Positions 1 through 8,442 of a stretch of DNA of 64,000 bases are shown here, one piece after another (within the stretch, counting starts at the first letter, position 1; each line of letters opens with the position of its first letter). The notes beneath the pieces are model-generated. The model saw nothing but the letters and a program-made list of their open reading frames with translations. It did not search any database and had not been told where the DNA came from. Made by a program: the position numbers and the translations under genes. This DNA is from an uncultured Propionivibrio sp. (GTDB lineage: Bacteria > Pseudomonadota > Gammaproteobacteria > Burkholderiales > Rhodocyclaceae), in NCBI RefSeq assembly GCF_963666255.1, contig NZ_OY762655.1, forward strand, positions 434,001 to 498,000. Direction: 5' to 3'.

Positions 1-886
1 ATGGCCTCAATCGCGTTGCGCGCTTCGTCGACTATCTGCAGCGCGGATGGGTGGTCGCTGATGCCAAGCCCGAGCGGGTCAAGACCCTGGGTGCGATCGA
101 GATCTATGACGGCAAGCAGGGACCGGGCATCCTCAACGCGCTCTTTGCAACCGACCGCGCCATGGAACTGGCGGCGGAGCAGGGCGTCGGCATCGTGGCG
201 CTTCGCAACACGACGCACTGGATGCGCGGCGGGTCTTATGGCTGGCGCGCCGCGGACAAGGGCTTTGCGGCGATCAGCTGGACCAATACTGAATCCTGCA
301 TGCCGGCCTGGGGTGGGAAGAACCCGCGCCTGGGCAACAATCCGTTCGTGATGGCTGTGCCGCGCAAGAAGGGGCACATCGTGCTCGACATGGCGATGTC
401 GCAATACTCCTACGGAAAACTGCAGGTAACCCGCCTTAAGGGAGAGCAGTTGCCATATCCCGGCGGATTCGATGCCGAAGGAAACCTGACGACGGAGCGG
501 GCCCCATCGAAAAGACGATGCGGATATTGCCGATTGGCTACTGGAAGGGCTCTGCGTTCGCCATCGTTCTGGATGCTTTGGCCGCAGTGTTGTCAGAGGG
601 GCATCCGACGGGCGAAATCGACCAGATCCAGCGTGGAAGCTGCACCGGCTGTTCGCAAGTGTTCATGGTGTTCGATCCGCGCCAACTCGGCGGCGAAGAC
701 TTTTCAGATCGCGTTGCCGACAGCGTGGCTGACTATGTCAATGGTTCCGAACCGACAGAGAGCGACGGCAGGGTGACCTATCCGGGCGAGTCAACTTTGC
801 GTAAGCGCCGTGACCAACTGGCCAACGGCATTGTCGTCGATGATGGCGTCTGGGCGGAGGTGCTCAAGCTGGCAGGCCGGGCCTGA
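1..886 (+). pseudogene. yiaK: 2,3-diketo-L-gulonate reductase (YiaK/DlgD-like), 5' cut by window, internal frameshift
   Basis: The protein belongs to the Ldh_2 malate/L-lactate dehydrogenase family and closely follows E. coli YiaK, an NAD(P)H-dependent reductase of 2,3-diketo-L-gulonate. Reading from position 3, in frame with the ATG at 51, the translation already matches the family, so the true start lies before the window. Landmarks are LRNTTHWMRGGSYGW and the conserved MSQYSYGKL. Around positions 498-503, in a G-rich run (gcgggcccc), the frame shifts: the match continues in the frame of the ATG at 518 (RILPIGYWKGSAFAIVLD) to the stop at 886. One missing base would explain this, so it is either a real inactivating mutation or a homopolymer sequencing error. 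The convergent GntR regulator next to it may control it. Family identity is firm; functionality is not. Confidence 0.85.
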
Positions 887-907
887 CACCTGAACGGAAA
901 GAGCCAT

Positions 908-1612
908 TCATTGCTCGAACATGTCCGGGAATTTCGCGGCGATGGATGGCAGCGAGATCATGATCTGACGCAGGTGCGTTCGCAACGCGGCCGTTGCTGC
1001 GGTCGGATCTCCTGCTTCGATGCCGTCGACAATTCGACTGTGTTGCTCCACCAATAGTGGCGTTGGTGTCGCGTCATCGAGACTCAGGTAACGGATGCGG
1101 TCCATCTGGGCCTTGATGCCTTCGATGACACGCCAGGCATGCGCCCGGCCAACCGATAGTGCCAGGGTTCGGTGGAATTCCTCGTCCAGCGCCAGAAACT
1201 CGTCATTGTGGCCGTGTTGTGCGTCGCGTTGCTGATCGATGATCTTGCGCAAGCTGGCGACGGTATCCGGCCGGGCCTGGGTGGAGGCTTCCATGACCAC
1301 GGCGACCTCGATGGCTTCGCGAACGAAACGGGCGTCCAGCACGTCGGGAACCGAGATCTTGACGACGAAAGTCCCTCGTTGCGGTTGAATGACGACCAGG
1401 CGCTCCTCTGCGAGTTTGATGAATGCCTCGCGTACAGGCTGCCGGCTTGTCGAAAATTGTTTGGCGGTTTCAGCCTCGGAGAGCGCTTGCCCCGGCAAGA
1501 GCTCCCCCCGAATAATGGCACCCCTCAAGTGTCGATAAAGTTGCGTTCCGATCGAGACAGGCTCGACCTGCTGGAAACCGCGCAGATTGGAAAGGGGGTT
1601 TTTTAGTGCCAT
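908..1612 (-). CDS. GntR-family transcriptional regulator, FadR/FCD subfamily
   Basis: This 234-residue protein has an N-terminal winged helix-turn-helix (about residues 20-85; RGELLPGQALSEAETAKQF and SRQPVREAF are typical GntR signatures). The C-terminal all-helical FCD effector domain (about 100-225) has the expected metal/ligand-binding pattern: D at the end of DEEFHRTL and H in LVEQHSRIVDGIEAGD and LRTHL. Such proteins usually repress sugar-acid or carboxylate catabolic genes and sense the substrate. It lies convergent to the yiaK-like gene, whose product handles a sugar acid, so control of that locus is a reasonable inference. No good Shine-Dalgarno sequence precedes the ATG. Upstream (1613-1813) is A+T-rich. 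Confidence 0.88.
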   Translation of the reverse strand: MALKNPLSNLRGFQQVEPVSIGTQLYRHLRGAIIRGELLPGQALSEAETAKQFSTSRQPVREAFIKLAEERLVVIQPQRGTFVVKISVPDVLDARFVREAIEVAVVMEASTQARPDTVASLRKIIDQQRDAQHGHNDEFLALDEEFHRTLALSVGRAHAWRVIEGIKAQMDRIRYLSLDDATPTPLLVEQHSRIVDGIEAGDPTAATAALRTHLRQIMISLPSIAAKFPDMFEQ

Positions 1613-1750
1613 TGACCGTCAGCCAGGAAGTAAGCAGGAACGATGTCGTAGTCTACCATACTTTCCGCATGTCATTGAAATACAATGCTAATTTGTCATG
1701 CGTATTTGTCGTAATTGGATATGGCGTGATGGTTTGAGGCGCCCGCTTTG

Positions 1751-1766
1751 ATGTAATCAAATACAT
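1751..1766. promoter_or_regulatory. Small inverted repeat upstream of the GntR gene
   Basis: ATGTA-N6-TACAT lies in the A+T-rich interval between the GntR gene and the DUF423 gene, next to a TATAAT at 1778-1783. It has the size of a GntR half-site pair, but the arms are only 5 bp and it is about 140 bp from the regulator's start, so its role as an operator is only a suggestion. Confidence 0.25.
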
Positions 1767-1813
1767 TAACAATACTTTATAATATGCTGTATATACGACA
1801 CATATTAATCTCA

Positions 1814-2218
1814 TTAATTGGTTTTGCATCGGCGCGGGCTTCGCGCGACGCCGATGGGCAGCAGTACCCAGGCGAGGATAAACGCGAGCCCGCCGGCAGG
1901 AATTCCACCGGGGATGAGATGGATCATGGTCAGGCTCTGAAGGTAGAGTCCGCCGCAAAACAGAAGGATTCCGAAGCTCATTAGCAAGCCAGACCAGCGA
2001 AGGCACCGGGAGGCTGGAAATATCGTCAGGGTCAACGCGACCGCGATCAGGCCCAACGCGTGGAACTGATGATATTGGATCGCGGTGGCAAACAGTTCGG
2101 TTGCACGCGGTGACGCCAGTTGCGCCCGTAACGCATGCGCGCCGGCCGCGGATAATGTGACGGCCACGGCAGCGTTTAAACATCCAATAATGAAGAGAAG
2201 TTTCGAAGCTTTTCCCAT
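1814..2218 (-). CDS. DUF423 (YgdD/TMEM256-like) small membrane protein
   Basis: The protein is about 134 residues with four predicted membrane segments: near residues 5-25 (LLFIIGCLNAAVAVTLSAAG), 48-66, 74-92 and 96-118. The GAHALR motif after the first segment and the YHQFHALGL motif are the family hallmarks. Function is unknown; DUF423 proteins sit in the inner membrane. The frame is open upstream to 2365, but the ATG at 2218 is preferred: the family begins just before the first membrane segment, and AGGAAA stands upstream at a usable distance. It appears to be a single-gene unit. Confidence 0.85.
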   Translation of the reverse strand: MGKASKLLFIIGCLNAAVAVTLSAAGAHALRAQLASPRATELFATAIQYHQFHALGLIAVALTLTIFPASRCLRWSGLLMSFGILLFCGGLYLQSLTMIHLIPGGIPAGGLAFILAWVLLPIGVARSPRRCKTN

Positions 2219-2830
2219 GCCGATGATTTCCTGAAGGTTGGCAACACGATCCGGTATTTTTCGTAGTGAGGTGTCTGACTGGTAACGGTCGAAGTGGTTC
2301 TGGAAAGAGTCAGCGCTCCGCACTAATTGGCAAACGGTTAGTTTTCGAAAAACCGAGTAAGCCAAGGGGACCGATACTCAACATTGCAACTTTTAGTAAT
2401 CACTGATGCTGAAGCAACCCCGGATCTGCCGCGCGAAATCAGTGTTTCTTGCATGGTGGCGACAGAGAGAATATTCGTTCTCAGTATTTCTTGCTTTGTA
2501 TCGAGCGTAATAACGAGAAGGCCTTGTCTCAGTACTGACTTCTTGTGTTTAGCAGGGCCTCAAGCAGGACTCTTCTGCGCCCTTGGCTGGGCAAAAGAAA
2601 CTGCAGAATCCTAATCGAATCCTATTGCCAGACGTTTGGCCACAATTCCCAAATTGCATTATTAACACCGAATTGCCACTTGGGGATGAAAATATTAACA
2701 GCTAATTAACACCTTAAAAAACAATGTGTTGCAATATATTATAAGCTAATATAGGCTGTGATTATGTAGTATTAACTACCAGCATTGGGTACGGTTTCGA
2801 TGACTAGTCCAATAGGGGTTTTTACACGAG
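2219..2830. other. Intergenic region, no gene recognised
   Basis: The part from about 2640 to 2790 is strongly A+T-rich, with three copies of TTAACA(C/G)C and a candidate promoter (TTGCAA near 2731, then TA-rich sequence) pointing at the diguanylate cyclase gene. A small open frame at 2384-2614 has no recognisable protein features and was not accepted. Confidence 0.5.
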
Positions 2831-3568
2831 ATGTCCGCCGCGCGCATCCATCTTGAGGATGCCCAGCGCTATATCGACAAGGCCAAAACACAAAGCAAGG
2901 CTCTGAGTTCACAAATCATTACGATTGCTTTTCTGTCGATGCTACTGCTGTTTTTCTTGGGACTGATTATTCTGGCCGCTACCGGGAAATACTATATGCG
3001 CCGCACCAAAGCAGTTTTGCTTGAAGAGTCGAACAAAGACTCTCTGACCGGCATCTACAATCGTCGACTGGGCGATTTATATCTTGAGGAAGCGATCGGA
3101 CAGTTCAGAAATGAAGTTACCAGCCCGGCTTTGATTTTCCTCGATATTGATGATTTCAAGAAAATCAACGATACCTGGGGACACAATGTTGGTGACATGG
3201 TGCTCAAACAGGTTGTCGAAAGAGTGTCGCTGACGATCCGTTCCGGTGATAAGTTGTGCCGCTGGGGCGGCGAAGAATTTCTTATCATTGCTGAAGGCGT
3301 TACACCTGAAAATGCGGAAACAATAGCCGCCAAGTTGAATGCTGTCATTGCTCGGGACCCCGTCAGGATAAACCAGAGCTACCCTGCGGAAGACTTAGAA
3401 ATTTCTGTCAGTATCTCGATCGGAGTAGGTTGGTTTGAAGAAACCGATCGAACGCCTGAAGATGCCTTACAACGCGTTGATGCCGCGCTTTACTTGGCAA
3501 AAAAAAATGGTAAAAACCGCGCGCAACTGACAAACTCGTGCTCCTCGGCTTTTACGAACGTTGGTTGA
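2831..3568 (+). CDS. GGDEF diguanylate cyclase, N-terminally short
   Basis: The 245-residue protein has one membrane segment (about residues 30-52) followed by a complete GGDEF domain (about 70-235). The active site is GGEEF and the product-inhibition I-site RSGD lies five residues before it, so it should make cyclic di-GMP from two GTP. Other conserved features are DSLTGIYNRR and FLDIDDFKKINDTWGH. A stop codon at 2813 closes the frame just upstream. Only a short stretch precedes the membrane helix, so a periplasmic sensor domain and first helix are probably missing. The last ~12 residues run into the IS3 remnant and look non-native. It may be a truncated yet catalytically intact enzyme. Confidence 0.85.
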   Translation: MSAARIHLEDAQRYIDKAKTQSKALSSQIITIAFLSMLLLFFLGLIILAATGKYYMRRTKAVLLEESNKDSLTGIYNRRLGDLYLEEAIGQFRNEVTSPALIFLDIDDFKKINDTWGHNVGDMVLKQVVERVSLTIRSGDKLCRWGGEEFLIIAEGVTPENAETIAAKLNAVIARDPVRINQSYPAEDLEISVSISIGVGWFEETDRTPEDALQRVDAALYLAKKNGKNRAQLTNSCSSAFTNVG

Positions 3569-3574
3569 GTAAGA

Positions 3575-3805
3575 GCGTAGCCGGCATTCACATGGTTGAA
3601 CACCGAGGCGTCGCGGCCTATTCGCATCTCTGACCATACCTGTGCGGCCTCGTTTCAGGTTACCTGCAAGCCTGACAGCGCATACAGTCGCTCTACTCGT
3701 TTGTGATTGACGCACCAACCCGATTGCCGGAGCTTTAAGCTAATCATGCTGGCTCCGTAGCGCTTGTGCCGATACGCTAGGAGCAGCGCGCGAAGAGCGA
3801 ACAAT
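3575..3805 (-). pseudogene. IS3-family OrfB transposase remnant
   Basis: Read on the minus strand, this short stretch contains YRHKRYGASMISLKLR, then CVNHKRVERLYALSGLQVT. That is the HTH_21-like part of IS3-family OrfB (the ...VNHKRVxRLY... block preceding the DDE domain). A stop follows, and only a vague continuation (WSEMRIGRDASVFN) can be seen. No DDE catalytic residues, OrfA or terminal repeats are present. It separates the diguanylate cyclase from the TPS adhesin and probably trimmed the 3' end of the former. Confidence 0.6.
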
Positions 3806-3849
3806 CAGCGCCTAGAAAGACAATGGCCGCCCAGAAGGCGGATTTCCAA

Positions 3850-6800
3850 TCAATCCATTCCAGATGGCAGGAGCATACCTCCACCGAAGATGAGGACGGG
3901 CAGGCCGGGGAGTGGGGTTGGTGCACCGACATTGACTTGGGGCGCGCCGCCGCGTCCTGGCGATGAAGGCGGACTTGATGCACCAGAGGCGATCGATCCA
4001 CCTGCGCCCCCCGCACCGGTGCTCACGCCTGATGTGCCAGATATGAAGAACCCACCTGAGGGGCCACCGATGCCGAACGAAGCACCGCCGAAACTGCCGC
4101 CGAAAACGGCCCCGCCCGATACCGTACCAACCGGACTCAATCCTCCTCCCACCCCGGTGACGATAAAGTTGGCTGCACTTTGGGCAGAAATGATCGCCGC
4201 CCGGCTCGAATCATTGGTGGCCGCCGTAATCGTCAGGAGGCCATCGACGAAGGCCAGTGTGTAATTGCCGTTCGCCGTGAGTCCGCCCGGCCTGATCGTG
4301 TAGTTGCCCGCTGCAGTAGCTCCTTGTGATGTGCCGCCGTAGGTTAGCGTGCCGGAGAGCAGCGATGCGCTATCGCCCGAGCCGAAACCGCTGTAAGCGA
4401 CACCATTCCCGCTCGAGTAGGGCGCGCCGTTGTAAGTCTTTGTTACGCTGTTGGCCGTTACCGTGAGCGTCGCCGGGGCAATGCTGGCGGTGGTCGTACC
4501 GCTGCCGCCAGAAAGCACGTAGTTTCCCGCGTCCGTGCTGGCGAGGCTGCTGGTGTAACTCACGCTCTTGTTTGCACCCGCGTTCTTGTCGGAGAACGTT
4601 CCGGTCTGCGCAAGGCTCACGCTGTCACCGCCGATGAGCCCGGAAAAGCTCCCGCCGGAAACTATCGCCGTCGTCGTACCGTCGTACACCTTGTTGCTGG
4701 CTGCCGTGGCGCCGGCGCTGAAGGTCAATGTGGCTTTGTTGATGGTACTGTGGGTGTTGCTGGCGTAGCTGACGTTGTAGTTGCCGCCGCTATTGCCGTC
4801 GGAGACTGAGACGCCGGAGACGGTGACGGTCTTGTTGTTGGTGCCGGCGTTCTTGTCGGAGAAGGCGAAGCTGCCGCCGGAGAGCGAGTCGGACCCGAAG
4901 AGTGTGCCGCCGGTCACGGTCGCGGCACCCGTCGCGTTGGTGGTGCCGTCGTAGGTCTTGGTGACGTCGCTGGTGCTGACGGTCAGGTTGGCCTTATTGA
5001 TGGTGCTGTGGGTGTTGCTGGCGTAGCTGACGTTGTAGTTGCCGCCGCTATTGCCGTCGGAGACTGAGACGCCGGAGACGGTGACGGTCTTGTTGTTGGT
5101 GCCGGCGTTCTTGTCGGAGAAGGCGAAGCTGCCGCCGGAGAGTGAGTCGGACCCGAAGAGTGTGCCGCCGGTCACGGTCGCGGCACCCGTCGCGTTGGTG
5201 GTGCCGTCGTAGGTCTTGGTGACGTCGCTGGTGCTGACGGTCAGGTTGGCCTTATTGATGGTGCTGTGGGTGTTGCTGGCGTAGCTGACGTTGTAGTTGC
5301 CGCCGCTATTGCCGTCGGAGACTGAGACGCCGGAGACGGTGACGGTCTTGTTGTTGGTGCCGGCGTTCTTGTCGGAGAAGGCGAAGCTGCCGCCGGAGAG
5401 TGAGTCGGACCCGAAGAGTGTGCCGCCGGTCACGGTCGCGGCACCCGTCGCGTTGGTGGTGCCGTCGTAGGTCTTGGTGACGTCGCTGGTGCTGACGGTC
5501 AGGTTGGCCTTATTGATGGTGCTGTGGGTGTTGCTGGCGTAGCTGACGTTGTAGTTGCCGCCGCTATTGCCGTCGGAGACTGAGACGCCGGAGACGGTGA
5601 CGGTCTTGTTGTTGGTGCCGGCGTTCTTGTCGGAGAAGGCGAAGCTGCCACCGGAGAGTGAGTCGGACCCGAAGAGTGTGCCGCCGGTCACGGTCGCGGC
5701 ACCCGTCGCGTTGGTGGTGCCGTCGTAGGTCTTGGTGACGTCGCTGGTGCTGACGGTGATATTCGCGGGCGTGACGGTGAGCGTGCCGGCGACGTAGTAG
5801 ATGGCATAGCCTTGCTGGGTGGAATAGAGACCAGACGGTGTTACCGCATATGAGCCCGCGTTCTTACTCGCTGTGCTGGCGGCTAGCGTACCGAGCAACT
5901 GGCCCGAATCCACTGTTTCCAGCGAGTAGTTCATCGCGCCGCTGGCGTCCGTGGTGCCGTCGAAGGCCTTGGTGGTGCCGCTGGCGCTGATCGTCAACGC
6001 CTTGAGGAAATAGGCCAGGTAAGGACGGGTATAGCCGTTGACCATATACCAGGCCCCGTTGGCCGATGCACCTTCGCCGCTGGAAGCGAAGGACCAGCCC
6101 GCTCCCGTGTAGGTCGCCGAGGCTAATGCCGACGATCCGCTTGTCGAATAGAGCGCCGAGGCGCCGCCGCCGCAGGTGACGTCGGAGGCTCCGCAGCCGA
6201 CGGTGCCCTGGGCAGAGGTGTCGGCATCCCAGTAACTGTTTGATATTACGCCCGTATTGCTACCTGCGAGCCCACCTGCATTGCTGCTGCCGTTGACCCA
6301 GCCGGTGGCGTAGCTGCTCAGGATCGAACCGTAGTAGCCGAATCCGGTCCCATTCGTTCCGACCAGTCCGCCGACGGTATCGTTGCCGACCACCGAGCCA
6401 GTGGCGTAGGTGGCGCTGATAATGCCGATGTTATTGCCCACCAATCCGCCGACATAGGTCGTACCGGAGACATCGCCGGTGGCGTAGCTAGCCGACACCC
6501 GGCCGTTCCATTGGTTCATCCCCACCAGTCCGCCGGTCTGCGACTGCCCGTTGACGGCGCCGGTGGCGTAGCCGTACAGGATGAGGCCCTCGTTGTAGGC
6601 CGCCAGTCCGCCGGCCGCACCGCTGGATGCAACCGACCCGCTTGCGTAGCTGTCGCGGATGTTGCCGTAGTTCGCGCCGACCAGCCCCCCGGCATTGGTG
6701 CTGCCCGAGACCGATCCGGTCGCATGGCTGCCGACGACGTCGCCGGCATTGCTTCCCACCAGCGCGCCGACGCCGTTTCGTCCGGTTACGCTGCCACCGA

Positions 6801-8442
6801 TCAGCCCGAGATGGGCGATGCTTGCGGCGGCGCCCACGTAGCCGAACAGGCCGACGGAATCGGTCGTGGTGCGGTTAATGACGAGACCGCTGATGGCGTG
6901 CCCGAGACCATCGAAACTACCGGTGAACTTGGTACCGCTGTCGCCGATCGGCTTGAAGCCGGCCCCGGTATTCCATCCGCTTGTGCCGCCAGCGGCAATG
7001 TCGGCGCCGAGCACGTAGCGCCCGGCGAGATTGCCGTTGTAGGCGAGGCCTTGCAGTGTGTAGTTGCCGCTGCTACTTTCGTCCCCTGCGTTGCCAAGGT
7101 CGGTAATGACGGTCCAGGCCGATTCGCTGCCAGCCCCTTGTTTGGTATAGAAGTGGTTCCCGGCACTGAGGTTTACTTTCGCGCCGCTGCCCAGAGTGTA
7201 GCCGTTGCCGTAATAGAACTTGAGCGTGCCGTTCGTGGCCGTGATATCGGCATTGACGGCGATATTGTTGCCGGCGTCCAGGGTCAACGTGTTAGCCGAA
7301 GTCCAACTGACGGCGCTGGCGACGGTGACGTTGTTGGTGGCGGATTCGGTGACGTCCGTATTGTTGTTGAGGCTCGTGGCAATCGCGCTGGCCGTGGTGC
7401 TGTCGATAGTGAGGTCGACCGGGTCGATCAGCCACGACTTGGCGCGCACGGTGGCGCCGCCCATCACCTGCATCTTCTGACCGCTGGTCTCGACAAAACC
7501 ACCCTTGCCGCCCTCGGAGGAGGAAGCGTCCAGCGTACCGCCGACTTTGACCATCCCGTTATCCATGTCGGCCAGCAGTTTGATCGTTCCGGCAGACGTA
7601 TCGACCGTGCGCGCCTCGATCACGCCTTCATTGTTCACCACGGCCTGAATCAGCGTATCGGCGGCCTTGGCCGTCATCAGCACCGTGCCGCCATCGGCCT
7701 GAATGAGCTGCTTGTTCTCGACTAGCGCGTTGAACGTGCCGCGGTTCACCGTTACGCTCGTCAAACCGTCACCAGCGAAATCGAGGGAGATGTCCGAACC
7801 GGCCGCCAGCGCCGCCGTACCGAGCCGGGCGACGATAGTGCCGCAATTGGCAATCTGCCCTCCCAGAAGCGCAACATAATGCCCGGACAAGCTGCCTTCG
7901 TTGGTAATGCTGCCGGCAGCACCCGCAAAGCGATAGTTGCCGTTCATGAAGTCGGCATTGGAGAGATTCTGCGTGGCTACGACCAGGCCGCCGACATTGA
8001 CTTCAGCGCTCTTGCCGAAGAGAACGCCGTTGGGGTTGATCAGAAACACTTGGCCGTTGGCGACCAGATGGCCGAAGATCTGCGAGGAATCTGAACCGAG
8101 CACGCGGTTCAATGCGATGGCAGAACCGGAGGGCTGGATAAAGTTAACGGTGGCGTTGGCGCCGATATCGAAACGCGACCAGTCGATGGCGAGCTTCTGC
8201 GAACTTTGGTTGACGTTCATGACGTTGCCGCTGCTGACGATCGATGCTGCGCCGGTGGTGACGCTGCCTCCGGTCGGTAGCGCGCTGGGGTCCAGCGCCA
8301 GTGCCGGCGTTACCAGAGAGCAGGCAAACGTCGCGCAGACGATCCTTCGCCGGCCGTTCTTGCTTCTCGCCTTCGCCGTTTCCGGCGCCACGACATAGCG
8401 GCGCTCGCGTTCGTTCCACACCAAGCGATATGCACGGTTCAT
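3850..8442 (-). CDS. TpsA: filamentous-haemagglutinin-type secreted adhesin with GLUG and YDG repeats
   Basis: The exoprotein of a two-partner secretion system has about 1530 residues. It begins with an ESPR extended signal peptide (MNRAYRLVWNERERRYV), a hydrophobic stretch ending in ALA, then the TPS/haemagglutination domain (about residues 50-330) with NPNGVLFGK and VGGLVVAT. A GLUG-repeat region (about 520-730: repeated GGLVG.N.G.I..SYATG units) follows, then MBG/YDG-type repeats (KTYDGTTNATG), four of them nearly identical. The C-terminus is Gly/Ser-rich. ATG 8442 is chosen over upstream in-frame codons because it starts the ESPR and has GAGGAGG seven bases before it. It overlaps the upstream gene's stop by 4 bp (ATGA), so translation is probably coupled. 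It should be exported by the TpsB encoded two genes upstream and act at the cell surface. Confidence 0.93.
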   Translation of the reverse strand: MNRAYRLVWNERERRYVVAPETAKARSKNGRRRIVCATFACSLVTPALALDPSALPTGGSVTTGAASIVSSGNVMNVNQSSQKLAIDWSRFDIGANATVNFIQPSGSAIALNRVLGSDSSQIFGHLVANGQVFLINPNGVLFGKSAEVNVGGLVVATQNLSNADFMNGNYRFAGAAGSITNEGSLSGHYVALLGGQIANCGTIVARLGTAALAAGSDISLDFAGDGLTSVTVNRGTFNALVENKQLIQADGGTVLMTAKAADTLIQAVVNNEGVIEARTVDTSAGTIKLLADMDNGMVKVGGTLDASSSEGGKGGFVETSGQKMQVMGGATVRAKSWLIDPVDLTIDSTTASAIATSLNNNTDVTESATNNVTVASAVSWTSANTLTLDAGNNIAVNADITATNGTLKFYYGNGYTLGSGAKVNLSAGNHFYTKQGAGSESAWTVITDLGNAGDESSSGNYTLQGLAYNGNLAGRYVLGADIAAGGTSGWNTGAGFKPIGDSGTKFTGSFDGLGHAISGLVINRTTTDSVGLFGYVGAAASIAHLGLIGGSVTGRNGVGALVGSNAGDVVGSHATGSVSGSTNAGGLVGANYGNIRDSYASGSVASSGAAGGLAAYNEGLILYGYATGAVNGQSQTGGLVGMNQWNGRVSASYATGDVSGTTYVGGLVGNNIGIISATYATGSVVGNDTVGGLVGTNGTGFGYYGSILSSYATGWVNGSSNAGGLAGSNTGVISNSYWDADTSAQGTVGCGASDVTCGGGASALYSTSGSSALASATYTGAGWSFASSGEGASANGAWYMVNGYTRPYLAYFLKALTISASGTTKAFDGTTDASGAMNYSLETVDSGQLLGTLAASTASKNAGSYAVTPSGLYSTQQGYAIYYVAGTLTVTPANITVSTSDVTKTYDGTTNATGAATVTGGTLFGSDSLSGGSFAFSDKNAGTNNKTVTVSGVSVSDGNSGGNYNVSYASNTHSTINKANLTVSTSDVTKTYDGTTNATGAATVTGGTLFGSDSLSGGSFAFSDKNAGTNNKTVTVSGVSVSDGNSGGNYNVSYASNTHSTINKANLTVSTSDVTKTYDGTTNATGAATVTGGTLFGSDSLSGGSFAFSDKNAGTNNKTVTVSGVSVSDGNSGGNYNVSYASNTHSTINKANLTVSTSDVTKTYDGTTNATGAATVTGGTLFGSDSLSGGSFAFSDKNAGTNNKTVTVSGVSVSDGNSGGNYNVSYASNTHSTINKATLTFSAGATAASNKVYDGTTTAIVSGGSFSGLIGGDSVSLAQTGTFSDKNAGANKSVSYTSSLASTDAGNYVLSGGSGTTTASIAPATLTVTANSVTKTYNGAPYSSGNGVAYSGFGSGDSASLLSGTLTYGGTSQGATAAGNYTIRPGGLTANGNYTLAFVDGLLTITAATNDSSRAAIISAQSAANFIVTGVGGGLSPVGTVSGGAVFGGSFGGASFGIGGPSGGFFISGTSGVSTGAGGAGGSIASGASSPPSSPGRGGAPQVNVGAPTPLPGLPVLIFGGGMLLPSGMD
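4741..5772 (-). repeat. Four tandem 258-bp repeats inside tpsA
   Basis: Four copies, each 258 bp (86 residues), start at about 4741, 4999, 5257 and 5515. Copies are identical or differ by only one or a few bases (for example gagcgagtcgg in the first against gagtgagtcgg in the others, and one synonymous change near 5650). Each encodes a YDG domain starting around STSDVTKTYDGTTNA. Their near-identity implies recent duplication or ongoing gene conversion, and copy number may vary between strains. Confidence 0.95.

Noticed and set aside
4741-5772. CRISPR-like repetition
   Set aside because: Repeats are 258 bp, contiguous, in frame and without spacers; they are protein domain duplications. No CRISPR array or cas gene was seen in the window.
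6511-7725. Long plus-strand open frame (404 codons) across tpsA
   Set aside because: It is antisense to the G+C-rich repeat region of tpsA; the residues are low-complexity Gly/Ala/Arg with no domain, and there is no ribosome binding site.
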